DNA of 64,000 nt from Thysanoteuthis rhombus (GCA_963457665.1 OY735207.1:37349316-37413315); one strand, 5' to 3'. Shown: positions 39,222 through 51,400, counted from the stretch's first letter. Notes: generated from the sequence alone by a model not told the origin. Numbers and translations are program-made.

Positions 39222-39276
<55 letters not shown>
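39222..39276. repeat. (AT)n microsatellite
   Basis: About 27 uninterrupted AT units. Confidence 0.95.
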
Positions 39277-39278
<2 letters not shown>

Positions 39279-39927
39279 AGGGAAAAGGATGTAGAACTGA
39301 CAGAATATTAAAATTTGACAAAATGGAAAAAGAAAAAGACTTGAGATAGCTTAATACATCTCAAATGTTTGATTAATGAGTGTAATGGCTTATGTATGAT
39401 TCACCCGTCCCAAATTTTGACTGAGCTGTGAAAGGCGTTGGATAATCATATCACTGACCAAAATGAGGGCAAATTCAATGCACCTGCGTCTTTTGGAGAT
39501 GTATTTGCATTTTATCATTCCATCCAGTGCCCAGATGATTTCCAATTAACCCCACCACCGGCAAAATCAATCATAATGCACCATACAATAACACCTCATA
39601 CAAATGACCATTATAAGATTTGATGCCGGTTAAAGGTATGATTTTTCTGAATCCTCTTATACTCACATCTTTACATAACTCCTTTAACAAATCATTTTCT
39701 AACAATTTCCGCCACCCACCCGAACTCTAATCCCCTTTTTTCCACACCTACCACATCACTAGGACATTCCCCTTTTCCCTCCCCGCAAACAACCTTATCT
39801 AATAAAAAGGACATCTACTTGTTTAGAGATCCAACTTACGTACATCTGAAAAACCCTCCCCTTCTTATACAGAGGAATAAAAATAAAACCCACTTGTTTG
39901 CCTCAACTACCATCCTGGCATTTCTGT

Positions 39928-40487
39928 CATCATCATCATCATCATCAGTCTTTTAACGTCCGTCATTAGACCTAGAGCTTCCCCAAGATCTGCTACATTT
40001 CTCTATCATGGGCGTTGCAGAGCCAGTATTTTCTGAATTTGTCTAGTTCGTCTCTCCATCTTGTATTTTGTCAGCGTCGATTTCGCATGTGATCTCTGGG
40101 GATCCATGTTGTGAGTGGTGATGTCCATCGGTTGCCTGCCATTCTTGCAATATGACCAGCCCATTGCCATTCGGGTTTTCTTATAGATTCTATGAAGTCT
40201 CGGACTCCAGTTCTCTTCCTGATATACTGTGCTGTCATGTGATGTCTCTATGTGATATTGAGCATGATTCTCTCGTGTACAGACTGCATGTTTCTCAGTT
40301 TTCGAGTCTGTCTCTTAGTTAGTTCTGTTCCATGTTTCAGCTCCAATAAGTGACTATTGGTTAGATGCATTGGTTGTATACTCTTCTTTTTAGGATTATA
40401 TGGATCAACTTGTTTTTGAAGGTTGAGCTTGCTCTGCTGAAGGCTTACGGTCCTAGGGTGATTCTCCGCTTGATTTCTTCTTTATTC
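39928..40487 (-). mobile_element. RTE-type LINE 3' fragment nested in another repeat
   Basis: The (CAT)n tail at 39928-39948 is followed by the standard 3' sequence, ending near CGCTTGATTTCTTCTT. The C-rich sequence before it (39650-39925) and the text after it (40500-40580) seem to belong to one older repeat, so this is probably a nested insertion. Confidence 0.8.
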
Positions 40488-40667
40488 TGTTATACTCAGT
40501 AATTCTCTCAAACCAACTTTTGCTTTCATAGCTCTGACAAAACGTGGGACGGTTGAAACATGTAAGCTACTTCACTCAGTTATGAAAAATATGTAATGTA
40601 CTCAGAAGTCTCAAGTTTTTTTCCCTTTTCCATAATGTCAACTTTTCCACAACATATACCTATGCAC

Positions 40668-40900
<233 letters not shown>

Positions 40901-41454
40901 TATATATTGTCTCTGGTGCCAGCAGTGTTCAGATCTGAATAAATTCCACTTACCACAAAATCTTTCTGGAAATTTCCTGAACACTAGCATAGTTACCGCA
41001 AGATCTTTCTAAAAATTGATAACAGTGTGTCTCTGACATACCACATGATCTTGCCCGCTCTTATTTTATCTCTAATTATACCCCCCTCTTCATTGTAACT
41101 AGTCATTGATTCTATTTATCACTTGACAAGAATTCTTCTTTGGCAAGTGAAAATTAAATTTCTTACTAGTCTTTTCTTAATCTTATTTCTGTTGCTTTTT
41201 ATTGCAACTCTCAAATCATTATTCTGTGACCATTTAATATACATCATGGATCAAATATGAGTCTCTGGTATGATTTGAACTTGCATCCCCTATCCTTGGG
41301 AGCCTGTCTTTTCATTATTGGCCTTGTACTTGTTTTGCTAGTGAGACTTTACTGTTGGATTTGCCCAAGTACTTATTTGGTCACTCTCTTCTCTGTCAAT
41401 AATCATGGTAGGCCAGGGAGATGTTTTTGCTAATACATCTGATAATTGGAAAAA

Positions 41455-41560
41455 GTACAGTGTGGATTCATACCTTTCATAGTAATTGGGGCAAAGTGAA
41501 CATAAGGAACCCCAGTCAGAATTTGAAGCAGGTTTACCGATTCCATTTTTTGTACTTATA
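41455..41560 (-). mobile_element. SINE-like repeat, family B
   Basis: GTGGATTCATACCTTTCATA, AAAGTGAACATAAGGAACCCC and AGAATTTGAAGC match the family pattern. Confidence 0.45.
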
Positions 41561-41694
41561 ACCGTTATGCAACTTCTTGCATCTCTTTACTTATTAGCTA
41601 CTGTAATGCAACTCTTCTGTGTGGCTTTGTAAACTTCTCTTCAGCTGCTTTTGTACACTCTAGTTAGTTGGAATCGTTTGATTGTTAGTCTTGA

Positions 41695-42143
41695 ATCTGC
41701 AACCAATGTATCCTACCAACAGTCACCTATAGAGCTGAAACAAGGAACCTAAGCAGAAGATTGAACCTCAAACTGAGAACCATGCAGCCAGCATATGTGA
41801 GAATCCTACTCAACCCCACATGGAGAGATCATAAGACAGCAAGGTGTATCAGAGAAAAGACAGGAGTCCATGACATCATAGAAACTGTTAGAAAACTCAA
41901 ATGGCAATGGGGAGGACATGTTGCAAGATTGGCAGACAACTGCTGGACATCATGACTCATAACGTGGATCCCCAGAGATCATACCTGAAACTGTGGTTGA
42001 CAGAAAGTAAGATGCGTGATAAGCTAGATAAATTCATAGAATACAGGCTCAGTGATGCTCATGATAAACAGGTCTGGTGAATCTTGGGGAAGGTCTATGG
42101 CCAATGGCAGATTCTTTCAGGCTGCTGCTGATGATGATGATTT
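41695..42143 (+). mobile_element. RTE-type LINE 3' fragment, the only plus-strand copy
   Basis: The + strand reads LKLRTMQPAYVRILLNPTW and LKWQWGGHVARLADN, the C-terminal block of the family. The copy ends in GCTGCTGCTGATGATGATGA at 42122-42141, a mixed (CTG)/(ATG) tail. It has frameshifts and is 5'-truncated. Confidence 0.8.
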
Positions 42144-45100
42144 ATTTCCTTCATTTTGGAACTGATCTCTGATAAGATCTGATGGGAAGCTATTTACTAA
42201 GCTTGGCTTAGTTTTGGCACAAGTCCATCAAAGATGATTTGAACTATCACCTTATTGCTTTATAGTCATCAAAAAAACATAAAGTATGAAGAGGAATAGA
42301 AAGTTGACAGAAAAATTAATTTTGTTCGATGTATGCATTTTTTGATTTGCAATGTATACTTTTATATTAAAATATCAAAAAGATCTATATACCTAAATGA
42401 ACCAGACATTTTTATGGGTTCTATCCTAATTGTAAAATATATCTTACAATTCAAGTTTTGAAATCGTTTAGAGAAGACAGTTCAAGACAAGCAATCAATA
42501 AAAAAAAGGACTGATAAGAATAGTAATATCCTGGTAATGTCATCTGAGTTTTAATTTATTTTTCTTTTTAGAGTAATATTATTTCCATCTACTCATCAAT
42601 CATGGTCTTTTAACATTAGGAGCAATTTATTATTCAAATATATTTGTAATTCTTAAATGTTTTTTTTATTTCCAAAGTCACCAAGAGAACTTGATGTGGT
42701 CGAAAGTGTTCAGAGAAATGTCAGTTTGTAAAAAGACAACAACTTGGAAAAAGTAGTAGTGGGAACTCTTAAGATAAATTAGGAATCATTCTTTCATTTT
42801 TCATTTGTTTATTACAACCAGGTTTCTTTATTTTTTGCTGTGATTTAGAACCAGTCAACCAGTTTTCAGATAATGTTAATCCATCAAAATGCCTGCATGT
42901 CGTCAGTGATGTACTTGTGTGTCAGAGAGCTTAGAGACCGATTTCAGACTTGTGGATAATCACATAAACAAGGAGTCTTTTGAAATCTGACAGTTCTGAT
43001 GGTTCTGACAATACCGCAGGCTATCAGCATCATTATACTCAAAGATTCAAATACTCGCTGTTGTAGTCATCCATCATTGGCCATTGTATTGTTTGACTAT
43101 GTTGTAAAGACAAATGGTTTAAAATTTTGTTTTTCCTAATTTAAAAATCATTTTGTTTTAAGCCATGGCATTTATGAATTTTTGTGTATGTGTGCAATGT
43201 CAGATTTAAACTTGTTATGGCCTTTAACTAAATGAAGCTGCCAAGCCCCTGGTTGAAAATGATGCCAGATCTCACGAAATTTGAAATATATATACCTTTA
43301 AAATTTTTTGAGGTCCCTGTGGATTGTGAAGCCCTAAACCGTAGCTTATTTAGCTTATGTCCAGTGTGCATTAGGTATTCTTAATTTCAAATTATTTTTT
43401 GAATCAACATTTGGGGTTTGAACTTTGCCTTTTCTGTTTTGTTTATCTATTTATTATTAGCTACGTTAAAGATCTAAACTTCTTAATTTTCCTCTATGTT
43501 TGTCTATTTCTTGCCTTTGGGTATTAAAGATTTGGTTTGCCATTATTTCTTCTATTTTAAAAATAGTTTCAGGGGTTAGAAAGAGGTATTTGCTGTGAAT
43601 TCAACAGATATAGTTAGAAGCCTCCAATTTTTACATTGAAAATATATGTGAATTTTTTTACTTCATTCTATTAAAGTAAATTTTATCCTCTAATCTTCAC
43701 AGGTTTTGAATCTGTTTTCAGTAATACTTCCCTGCATGATTGACACAAAACACCATTGGAGAGCAAGGGAATTAGAGGCAATGAATATTAGCTTCTCGGC
43801 TAGGTGCATGAAGTTGGGCTATTATGGATTTCAACACCATGTGGTTTTCTTTGTTCAGCAAAGATTTTGGGGACCATGTGAACAGTTTGGAATCACCTGG
43901 ATGCATGGGTGGCAGAATGGTTCTCACCTGTATACCCAACATTGCTGTCACTATTTTTCAAGAAGAAATAGCTTTTTTCCATTTTTGTTATGGATTATAC
44001 ACCTAAAGAATGGATTGGCCTGAGTGCTGATAATATCTAGAACACTAGTTCAGTTGTCTACATAAGTTTTTAAATCAATTACATACTTTTTCTTGGCACC
44101 ATTTAAAAATTTTCTTTTTTTCTTTTTTTTTATCAAAGATGAGAAAAAGATAAGAAAATTTCACTTGGAATTTTCAAATTTTTAATTTTTTTTCGAAAAT
44201 ATAATATAAGCTTTCTTATACAATATCTTTTTCTGAAGACTCTTTCATATGAAAGGTTTAAATTCTTTTTCCCAAAGATTTTGAAGTTTTATGCTAGGCC
44301 TAAGATATTTTCCAGTATTGATGGTTTAAATTCATAATTTCAGTTAATTTGCCTCCTTTTAACTCTATCCTCATTTGCAATATTTCTGGCGTCTTGTACT
44401 GTTTCAAAATATATGTGTGTGTGCACATGCATTGTAGCTTTCAATTCTTCTCATTATTCATGTCATTTATCCTTAGCACACATGACCCTACAAGTTAGTC
44501 ATCACCTTATGTCAAACCCCAACTGTTTCAAACCCCCCTCATCTCTCCTTGTGTCCACTCGGGCAGTCCACTACTTCAAACACTTGTCAAAAAATTGGTA
44601 TTTTGGCTTATTTTTAATTGCATGTCTAGAGGTGTTGTCAATTTTCTTATTGTTGCTGTGGCTGCAGTTTTGTATTTTAGTTCTAGAAACAGTTGTCTTG
44701 AATTTCTTTTGTTTTCGCTTCTTCCGTTCTTGTCAGTCTGGTTAATTGTGAATTTTAAGTCTTCTTGTTCATAAATTTCAAATATGCTGCTCAAGTCTAT
44801 GTTTTTTTGTTTTGTTTTTGTTTAGAGGATTTCTGTTATCAGTGGTCTCTCCCCTCCCCTGCCACCACATTTAAGTGTGTGTTAGGAGAGAAGATGTAGG
44901 TAACTATCACTGTGATAAATTTTGTATGGATTTTATGTTCTTCATTTTGTTGTAATTCTTTGTTTAAAAAAAGAAGTTTTCATCTCTATTCTTAGTCATG
45001 AGGTAACGACATATTATAAAATGATCTACTTAATATACTGTTTATTTTCGTGACTAGTTTCAACTTTTCTAATTTTATTTTGGTCAATTCTTTCAAGACC

Positions 45101-45460
45101 CCCGTGACGTATAGATCCTGAGTTTTCTATGAATGCTGGGATACATATATCCAGTAGACCTCTTAGAAGTCTACTCAGACATACGTGTCACAAGAATGTA
45201 TGTGTGTGAGTATGGTGAAAATCTTTATTATTTTACTCATCCAGCCACTCTAAGAACAATCCAATCACCTTTTTCATAATTATCTCAGATATGGAGAGAC
45301 GTACCAAACCCAGACTAATCAAACTAACAACAAAAGTCATGTAAAAATTAACTCCAACATTGGGAAACAGAGTCAAGTTAGAATGAAATACGCTCAGAGA
45401 GGGAACATATCCAAAAGAGTTGATGTTTTAACAACATACTGATAAGGAAAATCCGTACAC
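42144..45460. other. Non-coding, no certain gene
   Basis: A 105-codon + strand frame at 43706-44023 and a 110-codon one at 44413-44745 show no domain or motif. The latter is T-rich and hydrophobic by composition. Confidence 0.45.
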
Positions 45461-45772
45461 TCATCATCAGTCTTTTATCATCCATCTTTGGACATAGACC
45501 TTCCCCTGGATTCACTAAACCTCTCTATCATAGGCGTCGCAGAGCCAATACTTTCTGAATTTGTCTAGTTTGTCTCTCCATCTTGTATTCTGCTAGCCTT
45601 GGTTGCGCATGTGATCTCTAGGGATTCATGTTGTAAGCCATGATGTCGATCGGTTGTCTGCCATTCTTGCAACATGACCAGCCCATTGCCCATTGATATT
45701 TGAGTTTTGTAGTGGATTTTATGATGTCATGGACTCCTATTTTCTCCCTGATATACTGTGCTGTCTTAACTA
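45461..45772 (-). mobile_element. RTE-type LINE 3' fragment, short
   Basis: A short CATCATCAG tail is followed by about 300 bp of the common 3' sequence, ending at ACTGTGCTGTCTTA. Near 45690 a short duplication of the CCCATTGCC segment is visible. Confidence 0.75.
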
Positions 45773-46071
45773 TTAGAGAGTAAAGTTTCTCCATTATGTG
45801 AAACAGAAAAACATAACACGCGATTACTAACAGCTAAACAAGGAAAGGAAAAAAGAAAAAGAAAAGATATATAAATAGAATAAGAAGTTTCTGCACCCTA
45901 GAAAAATAGACCTTATCCCCGCCTCCCAAAAAATCTGCCTTAAATAGGGATCTAAAAAAATTGAATCATTCACCTGAAGAAGCCCAAACAGGAAAAAATG
46001 CATAAACATGTTTGTGTAACAGATCCTTTATTTCATCATGTATATTTTACAAATATATATAGGTATTTGTT

Positions 46072-46117
46072 CAAGTATATATATATGCATGCATGCATGC
46101 ATGTGTGTGTGTGTGTA

Positions 46118-46149
<32 letters not shown>
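46072..46149. repeat. (AT)n-(GCAT)n-(GT)n-(AT)n compound microsatellite
   Basis: ATATAT, then GCATGCATGCATGCATG, then GTGTGTGTGT, then (AT)n up to the SINE A fragment. Confidence 0.95.
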
Positions 46150-46153
<4 letters not shown>

Positions 46154-46271
46154 TGCAGCAGCCCCATTTTCTTCAATTGTTTATTCTATTTATGTTGTCT
46201 AAATTGAATGATATATTAACCGTGTAATGATGGGAATTCATTTCAGATAAGTTTCTACATAATATCATGCA

Positions 46272-46277
<6 letters not shown>
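46150..46277 (-). mobile_element. SINE family A fragment between two (AT)n arrays
   Basis: GCAGCAGCCCCATTTTCTTC matches the outer end of the SINE head at 6415-6430, and ACCGTGTAATGATGGGA...AAGTTTCTACATAAT matches 6690-6735. (AT)n arrays flank it on both sides. Confidence 0.55.

Positions 46278-46322
<45 letters not shown>
46275..46322. repeat. (AT)n microsatellite
   Basis: About 24 AT units following the SINE A fragment. Confidence 0.95.
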
Positions 46323-46325
<3 letters not shown>

Positions 46326-47489
46326 GGATACTCCTTGTAATATTATCATTGTACATATGGTAAGCTCACCATTAACATTATATTCCTCTCAAATCTTTCA
46401 AATCTGTTTTTGATAATCCTCTCATGAATTTGTTCATTTTTTCTGCCTCAACTGGCATTGGTTTGTTGGTCTACATTTTATCACAAATGTTGTTTTTGTG
46501 CTTTTGGCCAAGCTATTCAAACCCATCTAGCTTGTCATGTTACCATAACTTTTTTTTTCCTTTTTCGCCGGGTACAGTTGAGGATTACAAATTCAGACTT
46601 AGGGAACCTGGTTATTCTTAAGAAATAAATAATAATCAAGTTTGAATAATCCTGTTTGTTTTGCTCATTTTTCTCCTCATTTGTCATCATAAGAGGTGGC
46701 AGATTTCAGGAAAAACCAAAAAAGCTAACAATAACTGACACGTCCAAGTTGCATCAGCAGAGATTTGCGACCTGTTGATGACCCATCCAGCTTAGTTAAT
46801 TGACGTCATGTAGACCTATTTAGCATGAACCATGCACTTTAAAGGTTTTATTTTGGTTATAATTACAATGAAAGTGGCATAAAATTACCCATAGAAAAAG
46901 AAAAATACTCTTGTGCACTCACAGCAGATCTGTTTACATATTTGACTAAATTTCTGTGATTTATGTGGTGTAAATGTGTAAACCAAGGCTCCTATGTATA
47001 AATTATGTAACATAAAAAAATGAGTTCTCTTTTCTTCATGTTTGAAAAAAAAAATTCCTTTCTCAAAAATAGCCACATCAAATTTTGTAAGTTTTTATTT
47101 GATAAGTCAGATACCATCCTTTCTGAATAACGATGTTTCAGAAGGATGTACGTGGCAAGAAAATTATTGAATAACAATTTTTTTTTTTCCCAAAAAAGCA
47201 ATCAAAAAAATTTCTGGCAGATATATTTTCTTTTGTAAACCTAAGACATAGGCAAATGTTTGGAAGTGGTACAAAGATACTTTATTGAGATTTCATGAAA
47301 TTAATCAAGTATTTTGTTCATATCAGGGGACAATTAAATTCTGGATCTGGACTAATGACCGGACCCTGTTGTACCTAAAATAGGCCGAGCCTGTGCTATA
47401 CTGAAAACCTGAGCTTTTCAGAGTTTTGGGACACCCACAGTCCCAGTGTTGCTGAGTTTTTAATGCTTTACTGTACCTATTTTCTCCGG

Positions 47490-48540
47490 GTTGCCCATGC
47501 AGTGAATGCGAAAAGTATCTGATACATTGTAAAAAGTTCATTTTAACATATTTTTAATATTGCATCAAAATTAACAAAATTTGGACTAAATATCAATATC
47601 GATACAACAAATACAAAAATCTAAAAAATATTGGAACAAGATTGAAAATTGAAATGTTAGGGACAGTGATCAAATATAAGAGCAACAAATATTCTAAAAA
47701 AATATCTTGAGATTTGGTGGTGATGCCTTTACGTGCAAAGAAAGTTTCCTATCTTTTGGGATATGATATTTCCAAGTTTCTGCAGGTGTCAGCTGGTATT
47801 TTAGCCTATTCTTCTCGACAAATTACTTCCAGATCAGCAAGGTTTCTTAGATTCTCATTATTAACTCGAATTTTTTGTACTCCCCGTAAATTCCATTTGA
47901 GATCCAAATCTAGAGACTGACGGGGAGGGGACACTCCATAACTTGAATATTTTTTTTCTCTAACCTTTCCGTTGTTGCCGTAGCCATTTTCTGAGGATCA
48001 ATATCTAGTTGATAGGTCTGATGTCTTAGTAACTTCAAGGATTTGGCAAATGGTTTGCAGGTACTCCTTTAAAGTTTGTCGTTCTATAACACCATCTATC
48101 TTCCTTTCAATCATATGAAGCTAACCAGTAACACTTCCTCCATCAGACTTCTTTGTGCGGATGATGTTCTTTACTTGAGATGCAGTGTCCTTTTTCTCTC
48201 CATACATGACTCAGTGTATTTTGATTGATGTCAACACTAGTTTTGAATATTTTAGGAGGATTACCTGAACCAGAATGATCTATATCCATCAAAGTGTGCC
48301 CTCTAGTACTAACTAATGAAATTGAAAAAAAAAAAATTTCCAGGAATACCAGATACTTGTTGTACTTATTATCACAGATTTTTGTCCCTGACTTTTCAAT
48401 GTTCAATTTTTTAAAAAATGTTTTCTTGATTTTTGTATTTGTTGTATCAATATTGATCTTTGGTCAAAATTTGAAGTTGCATACATTAAAATGAACCTTT
48501 TGTAAAGTATCAGATAATTTTGTACTTGATGCTGCATATG
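47490..48540 (-). mobile_element. Tc1-like DNA transposon, complete but inactive, with long terminal inverted repeats
   Basis: A left arm at about 47515-47650 and a right arm at about 48395-48525 are inverted copies. Both contain ATCTGATAC, AAGTTCATTTTAA (GGTTCATTTTAA on the right) and GATACAACAAATACAAAAATC. Between them lies a decayed transposase on the minus strand. The total of about 1.05 kb is short for Tc1 (usually 1.3-1.7 kb), so the interior is deleted at the N-terminal end. The exact element ends and target-site TA could not be fixed. Confidence 0.6.
47700..48310 (-). pseudogene. Tc1-like transposase pseudogene (C-terminal two thirds)
   Basis: Read right to left, the minus strand carries SHVWREKG (near 48210), an eroded SDGGSVTG where GGGSVMVWG is usual, ERLEKKNIQVME (near 47970), a SPDLNP-type block reduced to SLDLDLKWN (near 47910), NLADLEVICREE (near 47830) and ISYPKR (near 47755). 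These are the Tc1 catalytic-core and C-terminal signatures in the right order, in several frames with stops. The FQQDNDPKH block is missing, so it cannot be active. Confidence 0.65.
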
Positions 48541-48542
48541 TT

Positions 48543-48610
48543 AAGTAATTAGTTTCTTACCATCTGGTAAGTCAATATTATTCACCAGATGGTAACTAAT
48601 TTAGTTACTT
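48543..48610. repeat. Perfect-core palindrome, hairpin-forming
   Basis: The arms at 48543-48568 and 48584-48610 are inverted copies around ACCATCTGGT / ACCAGATGG, with the outer AAGTAA / TTACTT also paired and a 15-base loop. It lies directly outside the Tc1-like element and may be the end of another small inverted-repeat element. Confidence 0.7.
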
Positions 48611-48825
48611 ACAAGAACTAGTTCTCGTAACATCAAAACACCTTACAAGATTTGACATAGTTGTATATTTGCATGTCAGTGCATCATTCAGGGATCAGCA
48701 TAACCAGTAGTGTCCTCATCTTAGTCTCTCGAAAAGTGGAAATCTTGGCAACAAGGTTAGATCATATCTAAAAAAAACTTTTAGAATTGGAAAAAGATTG
48801 TTGCCAGCTTTCCTATGATGTTTAA

Positions 48826-49065
48826 GTAATTTTCATTGCATTAGAGAAAATTAATTGCTCTGGAAGGTTTTGCAGTGAAAACCTTTTTGGCTCCAATATA
48901 AAATTACAAAGATTTTTTTTTCTCAAAACTGCAGCTCTAGTCAAATCAAGAAATTCTACAAAAATCATGATCATAACCTCTTCACTATAATTTTCTTTAA
49001 ATCTAAAAAACAAAAAAGCCAATCTAGAAAATTTTGTTTTTTTCTTAAGTGCTTAGATTTAACTT

Positions 49066-49072
<7 letters not shown>
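48826..49072 (+). repeat. Left copy of a ~250-bp inverted repeat pair
   Basis: This stretch is an inverted copy of 51147-51400. Shared blocks include GAGAAAATTAATTGCTCTGG, CTCAAAACTGCAGCTCTAGT and AATCTAGAAAATTTTGTTTT. Identity looks about 85% by eye. Both copies run inwards directly into dinucleotide arrays. Confidence 0.85.
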
Positions 49073-49149
<77 letters not shown>

Positions 49150-49150
49150 T

Positions 49151-49190
<40 letters not shown>

Positions 49191-49223
49191 TCCCGAGTCT
49201 GTCTCACTCTCTAAAGTACACAT

Positions 49224-49260
<37 letters not shown>
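49071..49260. repeat. Three (AT)n arrays separated by short unique pieces
   Basis: Arrays at 49071-49146, 49155-49186 and 49224-49260. The second gap contains a repeat fragment shared with 59873-59911. Confidence 0.95.
49186..49223. repeat. Fragment of the same C-rich repeat
   Basis: CACTCCCGAGTCTGTCTCAC followed by TCTCTAAAGTACACATTAT matches 59873-59911 nearly base for base and is likewise followed by (AT)n. Confidence 0.8.
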
Positions 49261-49261
<1 letters not shown>

Positions 49262-49659
49262 ATGCCATTTTGAAATTCAAAATGGATGATTATGAATGTG
49301 TATCTCTTCTAATGATGAGTGAGTCATTGTTTGTGGGTCCATCCTGAGATTTAATCACTTCATCCATATTATTGCTCCTTCCTTATTGCCCATCTTCCCG
49401 CAAAATTTCATTGAAATTTATTAAAAACTTCTGGAGATATTGCATCAATAAACTGGAGTGAATACAGAAATTCATGAAAGAAACACAAAAATATCTCTCA
49501 ATCAAAAATGGATTCCTGGATCAACCTCCAAATTTGATCACTTCTCCCTCACCCCATACCAACCTTTCCACAAAATTTCATTGACACTCATTGAGAACTT
49601 TTGGAGATATTGTGTTGACTAATAGAAAAAAAGCAGAAGAATATCTTGCAATCAAAAAT

Positions 49660-49860
49660 GAATGGGTAGGCTCAATGGCATAATACAGTACATAAGATCA
49701 TTCAATGGTGTCTCACTACCAACTGAGAAACCTCACAGGAGAATCTCTTTTCATGCAAGTGCAGTAAGATTCTCTCTGCATGGTTGCCAAATTGCATCAA
49801 GGCTACGCAATCAGTTCTTGAGATATTCAAACTGGCTGGATACTTGAACATTGTAGAAAA
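49660..49860. repeat. Second copy of the mariner end sequence (direct repeat of 50735-50925)
   Basis: Shared blocks with 50735-50925 include TCACTACCAACTGAG, ACAGGAGA, TACATCAAGG / TGCATCAAGG, AATCAGTTCTTGA and the GGATACTT end. The copies are about 75-80% alike by eye and about 1.07 kb apart. This is probably another solo end of the same mariner family. Confidence 0.7.
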
Positions 49861-50423
49861 ATTGGTAACATTTTTTTCCCTAATCTGGATGGGTTTTAGA
49901 TATGATTTTAATCCTGTTGCCAAGATTCTACTCTGCCAAAAAAATAACTCCCAAAATGTGCCAGAAACTGACATACTATCTCTGAGATTCATCAGTTAAC
50001 TCTATACTCAACTCCTCCTTTTGTTAAACTCCATTAATGTGACTGGCAAAGTGATCCATATTGCACTCATTAACCATGGCTGCTATTTGTCATTAGCTGC
50101 TTCATAATCAGGCACTTACTTTTATTACAAATTGCCATTGAGAAAACAGGCTTCATCAATGTGGATTCTTTTGCTTATATCAGTTCAAGAAGCTCCAATT
50201 TCTGTGTTGGAGGTTTTGTTATGACAGTAAATGAACCCATTAGTTACTCCTCTAATTACCTGATTTGCTTTGTTAGAATACAATTATTTCACCCATCAAT
50301 TATGTATAACCTGCTTCAGTATTAGCTTTCATTAAAAATCTTCACAATCTAAACATAGGAAAGCAAGCTTTTGAGTACATTTTATACATATCTGTGTATG
50401 TGTATATATCTATGTATGTGTAT

Positions 50424-50940
50424 GAGATTTGTCCCCAAAGTATCCAGCCATTTAATATTAACAAAAAAATATCCCAAATCTGGCCATGATGCCTTTGTTT
50501 TGTTCATAGTACATCGCTTGGCACTATTATCCCACCATATCTTCCACTTTTCAAAACATTCTGCAAAGTCCACTTTCAGGATTGCCATCAACTGCCCTGT
50601 TGTGCTCACCTTAATTTTGTCCATGGTCTGAAATCTCTTCTGGGAAAGTAAGAAGTCAATGATCCAAACTTTGACTGGGGGTGGCTAACAAACTTGGTTG
50701 ATGCATATTTTGCCAAAAAAACTTGCACAAGATGTGGGGAATGGGCAGACTCAATGGGGTCACCCAGTACTCAGGCTCACTGATTGACATTTCACTACCA
50801 ACTGAGTAACCCTACAGGAGAGTGTCTGTTCATGTATACATAGTAAGATCCTCGCTGGATGTTTGCCAAGTTACATCAAGGCCATGCAAATCAGTTCTTG
50901 AAATATTCAAATTGACAAGATACTTTTGGGATAGGCCTTG
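50424..50940 (-). mobile_element. Internally deleted mariner-like element with transposase C-terminal remnant
   Basis: The left end (GTCCCCAAAGTATCCAGCC near 50431) and the right end (GACAAGATACTTTTGGGATA near 50911) are approximate inverted copies. On the minus strand, about 50445-50680 reads WIIDFLL, KRFQTMDKIK and DFAECFEKWKIWWD. This is the pattern of the last catalytic Asp and the FxxCFxxWxxRWxxC C-terminus of mariner transposases. The N-terminal half is absent. It lies inside the 48826-51400 inverted-repeat interval. Confidence 0.6.
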
Positions 50941-51000
50941 TGTTCTTTATATTCATAGATATTTTTCACTGGTTAGATTTAATCTGCAATAAAAATGATG

Positions 51001-51130
51001 CATGTGTATATGTATATGTATGTATATGTGTGTGTGTATGTGTGTGTGTGTGTATGTATGTGTGTGTGTATGTATGTGTGTGTATAGGTGTATGTATGTA
51101 TAGGTATAGGTGTGTTTATGTATAGTTATG
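51001..51130. repeat. GT/TATG-rich microsatellite
   Basis: TGTATATGTATGTATATG leads into GTGTGTGT / TATGTATG alternation. It lies against the inner end of the right inverted repeat (51147-51400), mirroring the (AT)n at the inner end of the left one. Confidence 0.9.
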
Positions 51131-51146
51131 TATATATTCTCACCAT

Positions 51147-51400
51147 TATAACGTAAATAAAACCTAAGCAGTAAAGAATAAAACAAAATTTTCTAGATTG
51201 GCTTTCTTGTAGATTTGAAGAAAATTGTGGTAAAGAGGTTATGATTGTAACTTCTTGCAGACTTCCTTGATTTGACTAGAGCTGCAGTTTTGAGAAAAAA
51301 AAAATCCTGAAACTTTGTAATTTTATATTGAAGCCAAAAAAGTTTTCACTGTAAAACCTTCCAGAGCAATTAATTTTCTCAAATGCAATCAAAATTATTT
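51147..51400 (-). repeat. Right copy of a ~250-bp inverted repeat pair
   Basis: This is the reverse complement of 48826-49072. The pair spans 2.57 kb. It could be the long terminal inverted repeats of a non-autonomous (foldback-type) transposon, or two independent insertions of one repeat in opposite orientation. Confidence 0.85.

Noticed and set aside
43706-44023. 105-codon + strand frame rich in aromatic residues
   Set aside because: No recognisable motif and a second frame is open across the same bases. No repeat or splice support.
44413-44745. Hydrophobic 110-codon frame as a membrane protein
   Set aside because: Hydrophobicity follows from T-richness of the strand. The antisense frame is equally open.
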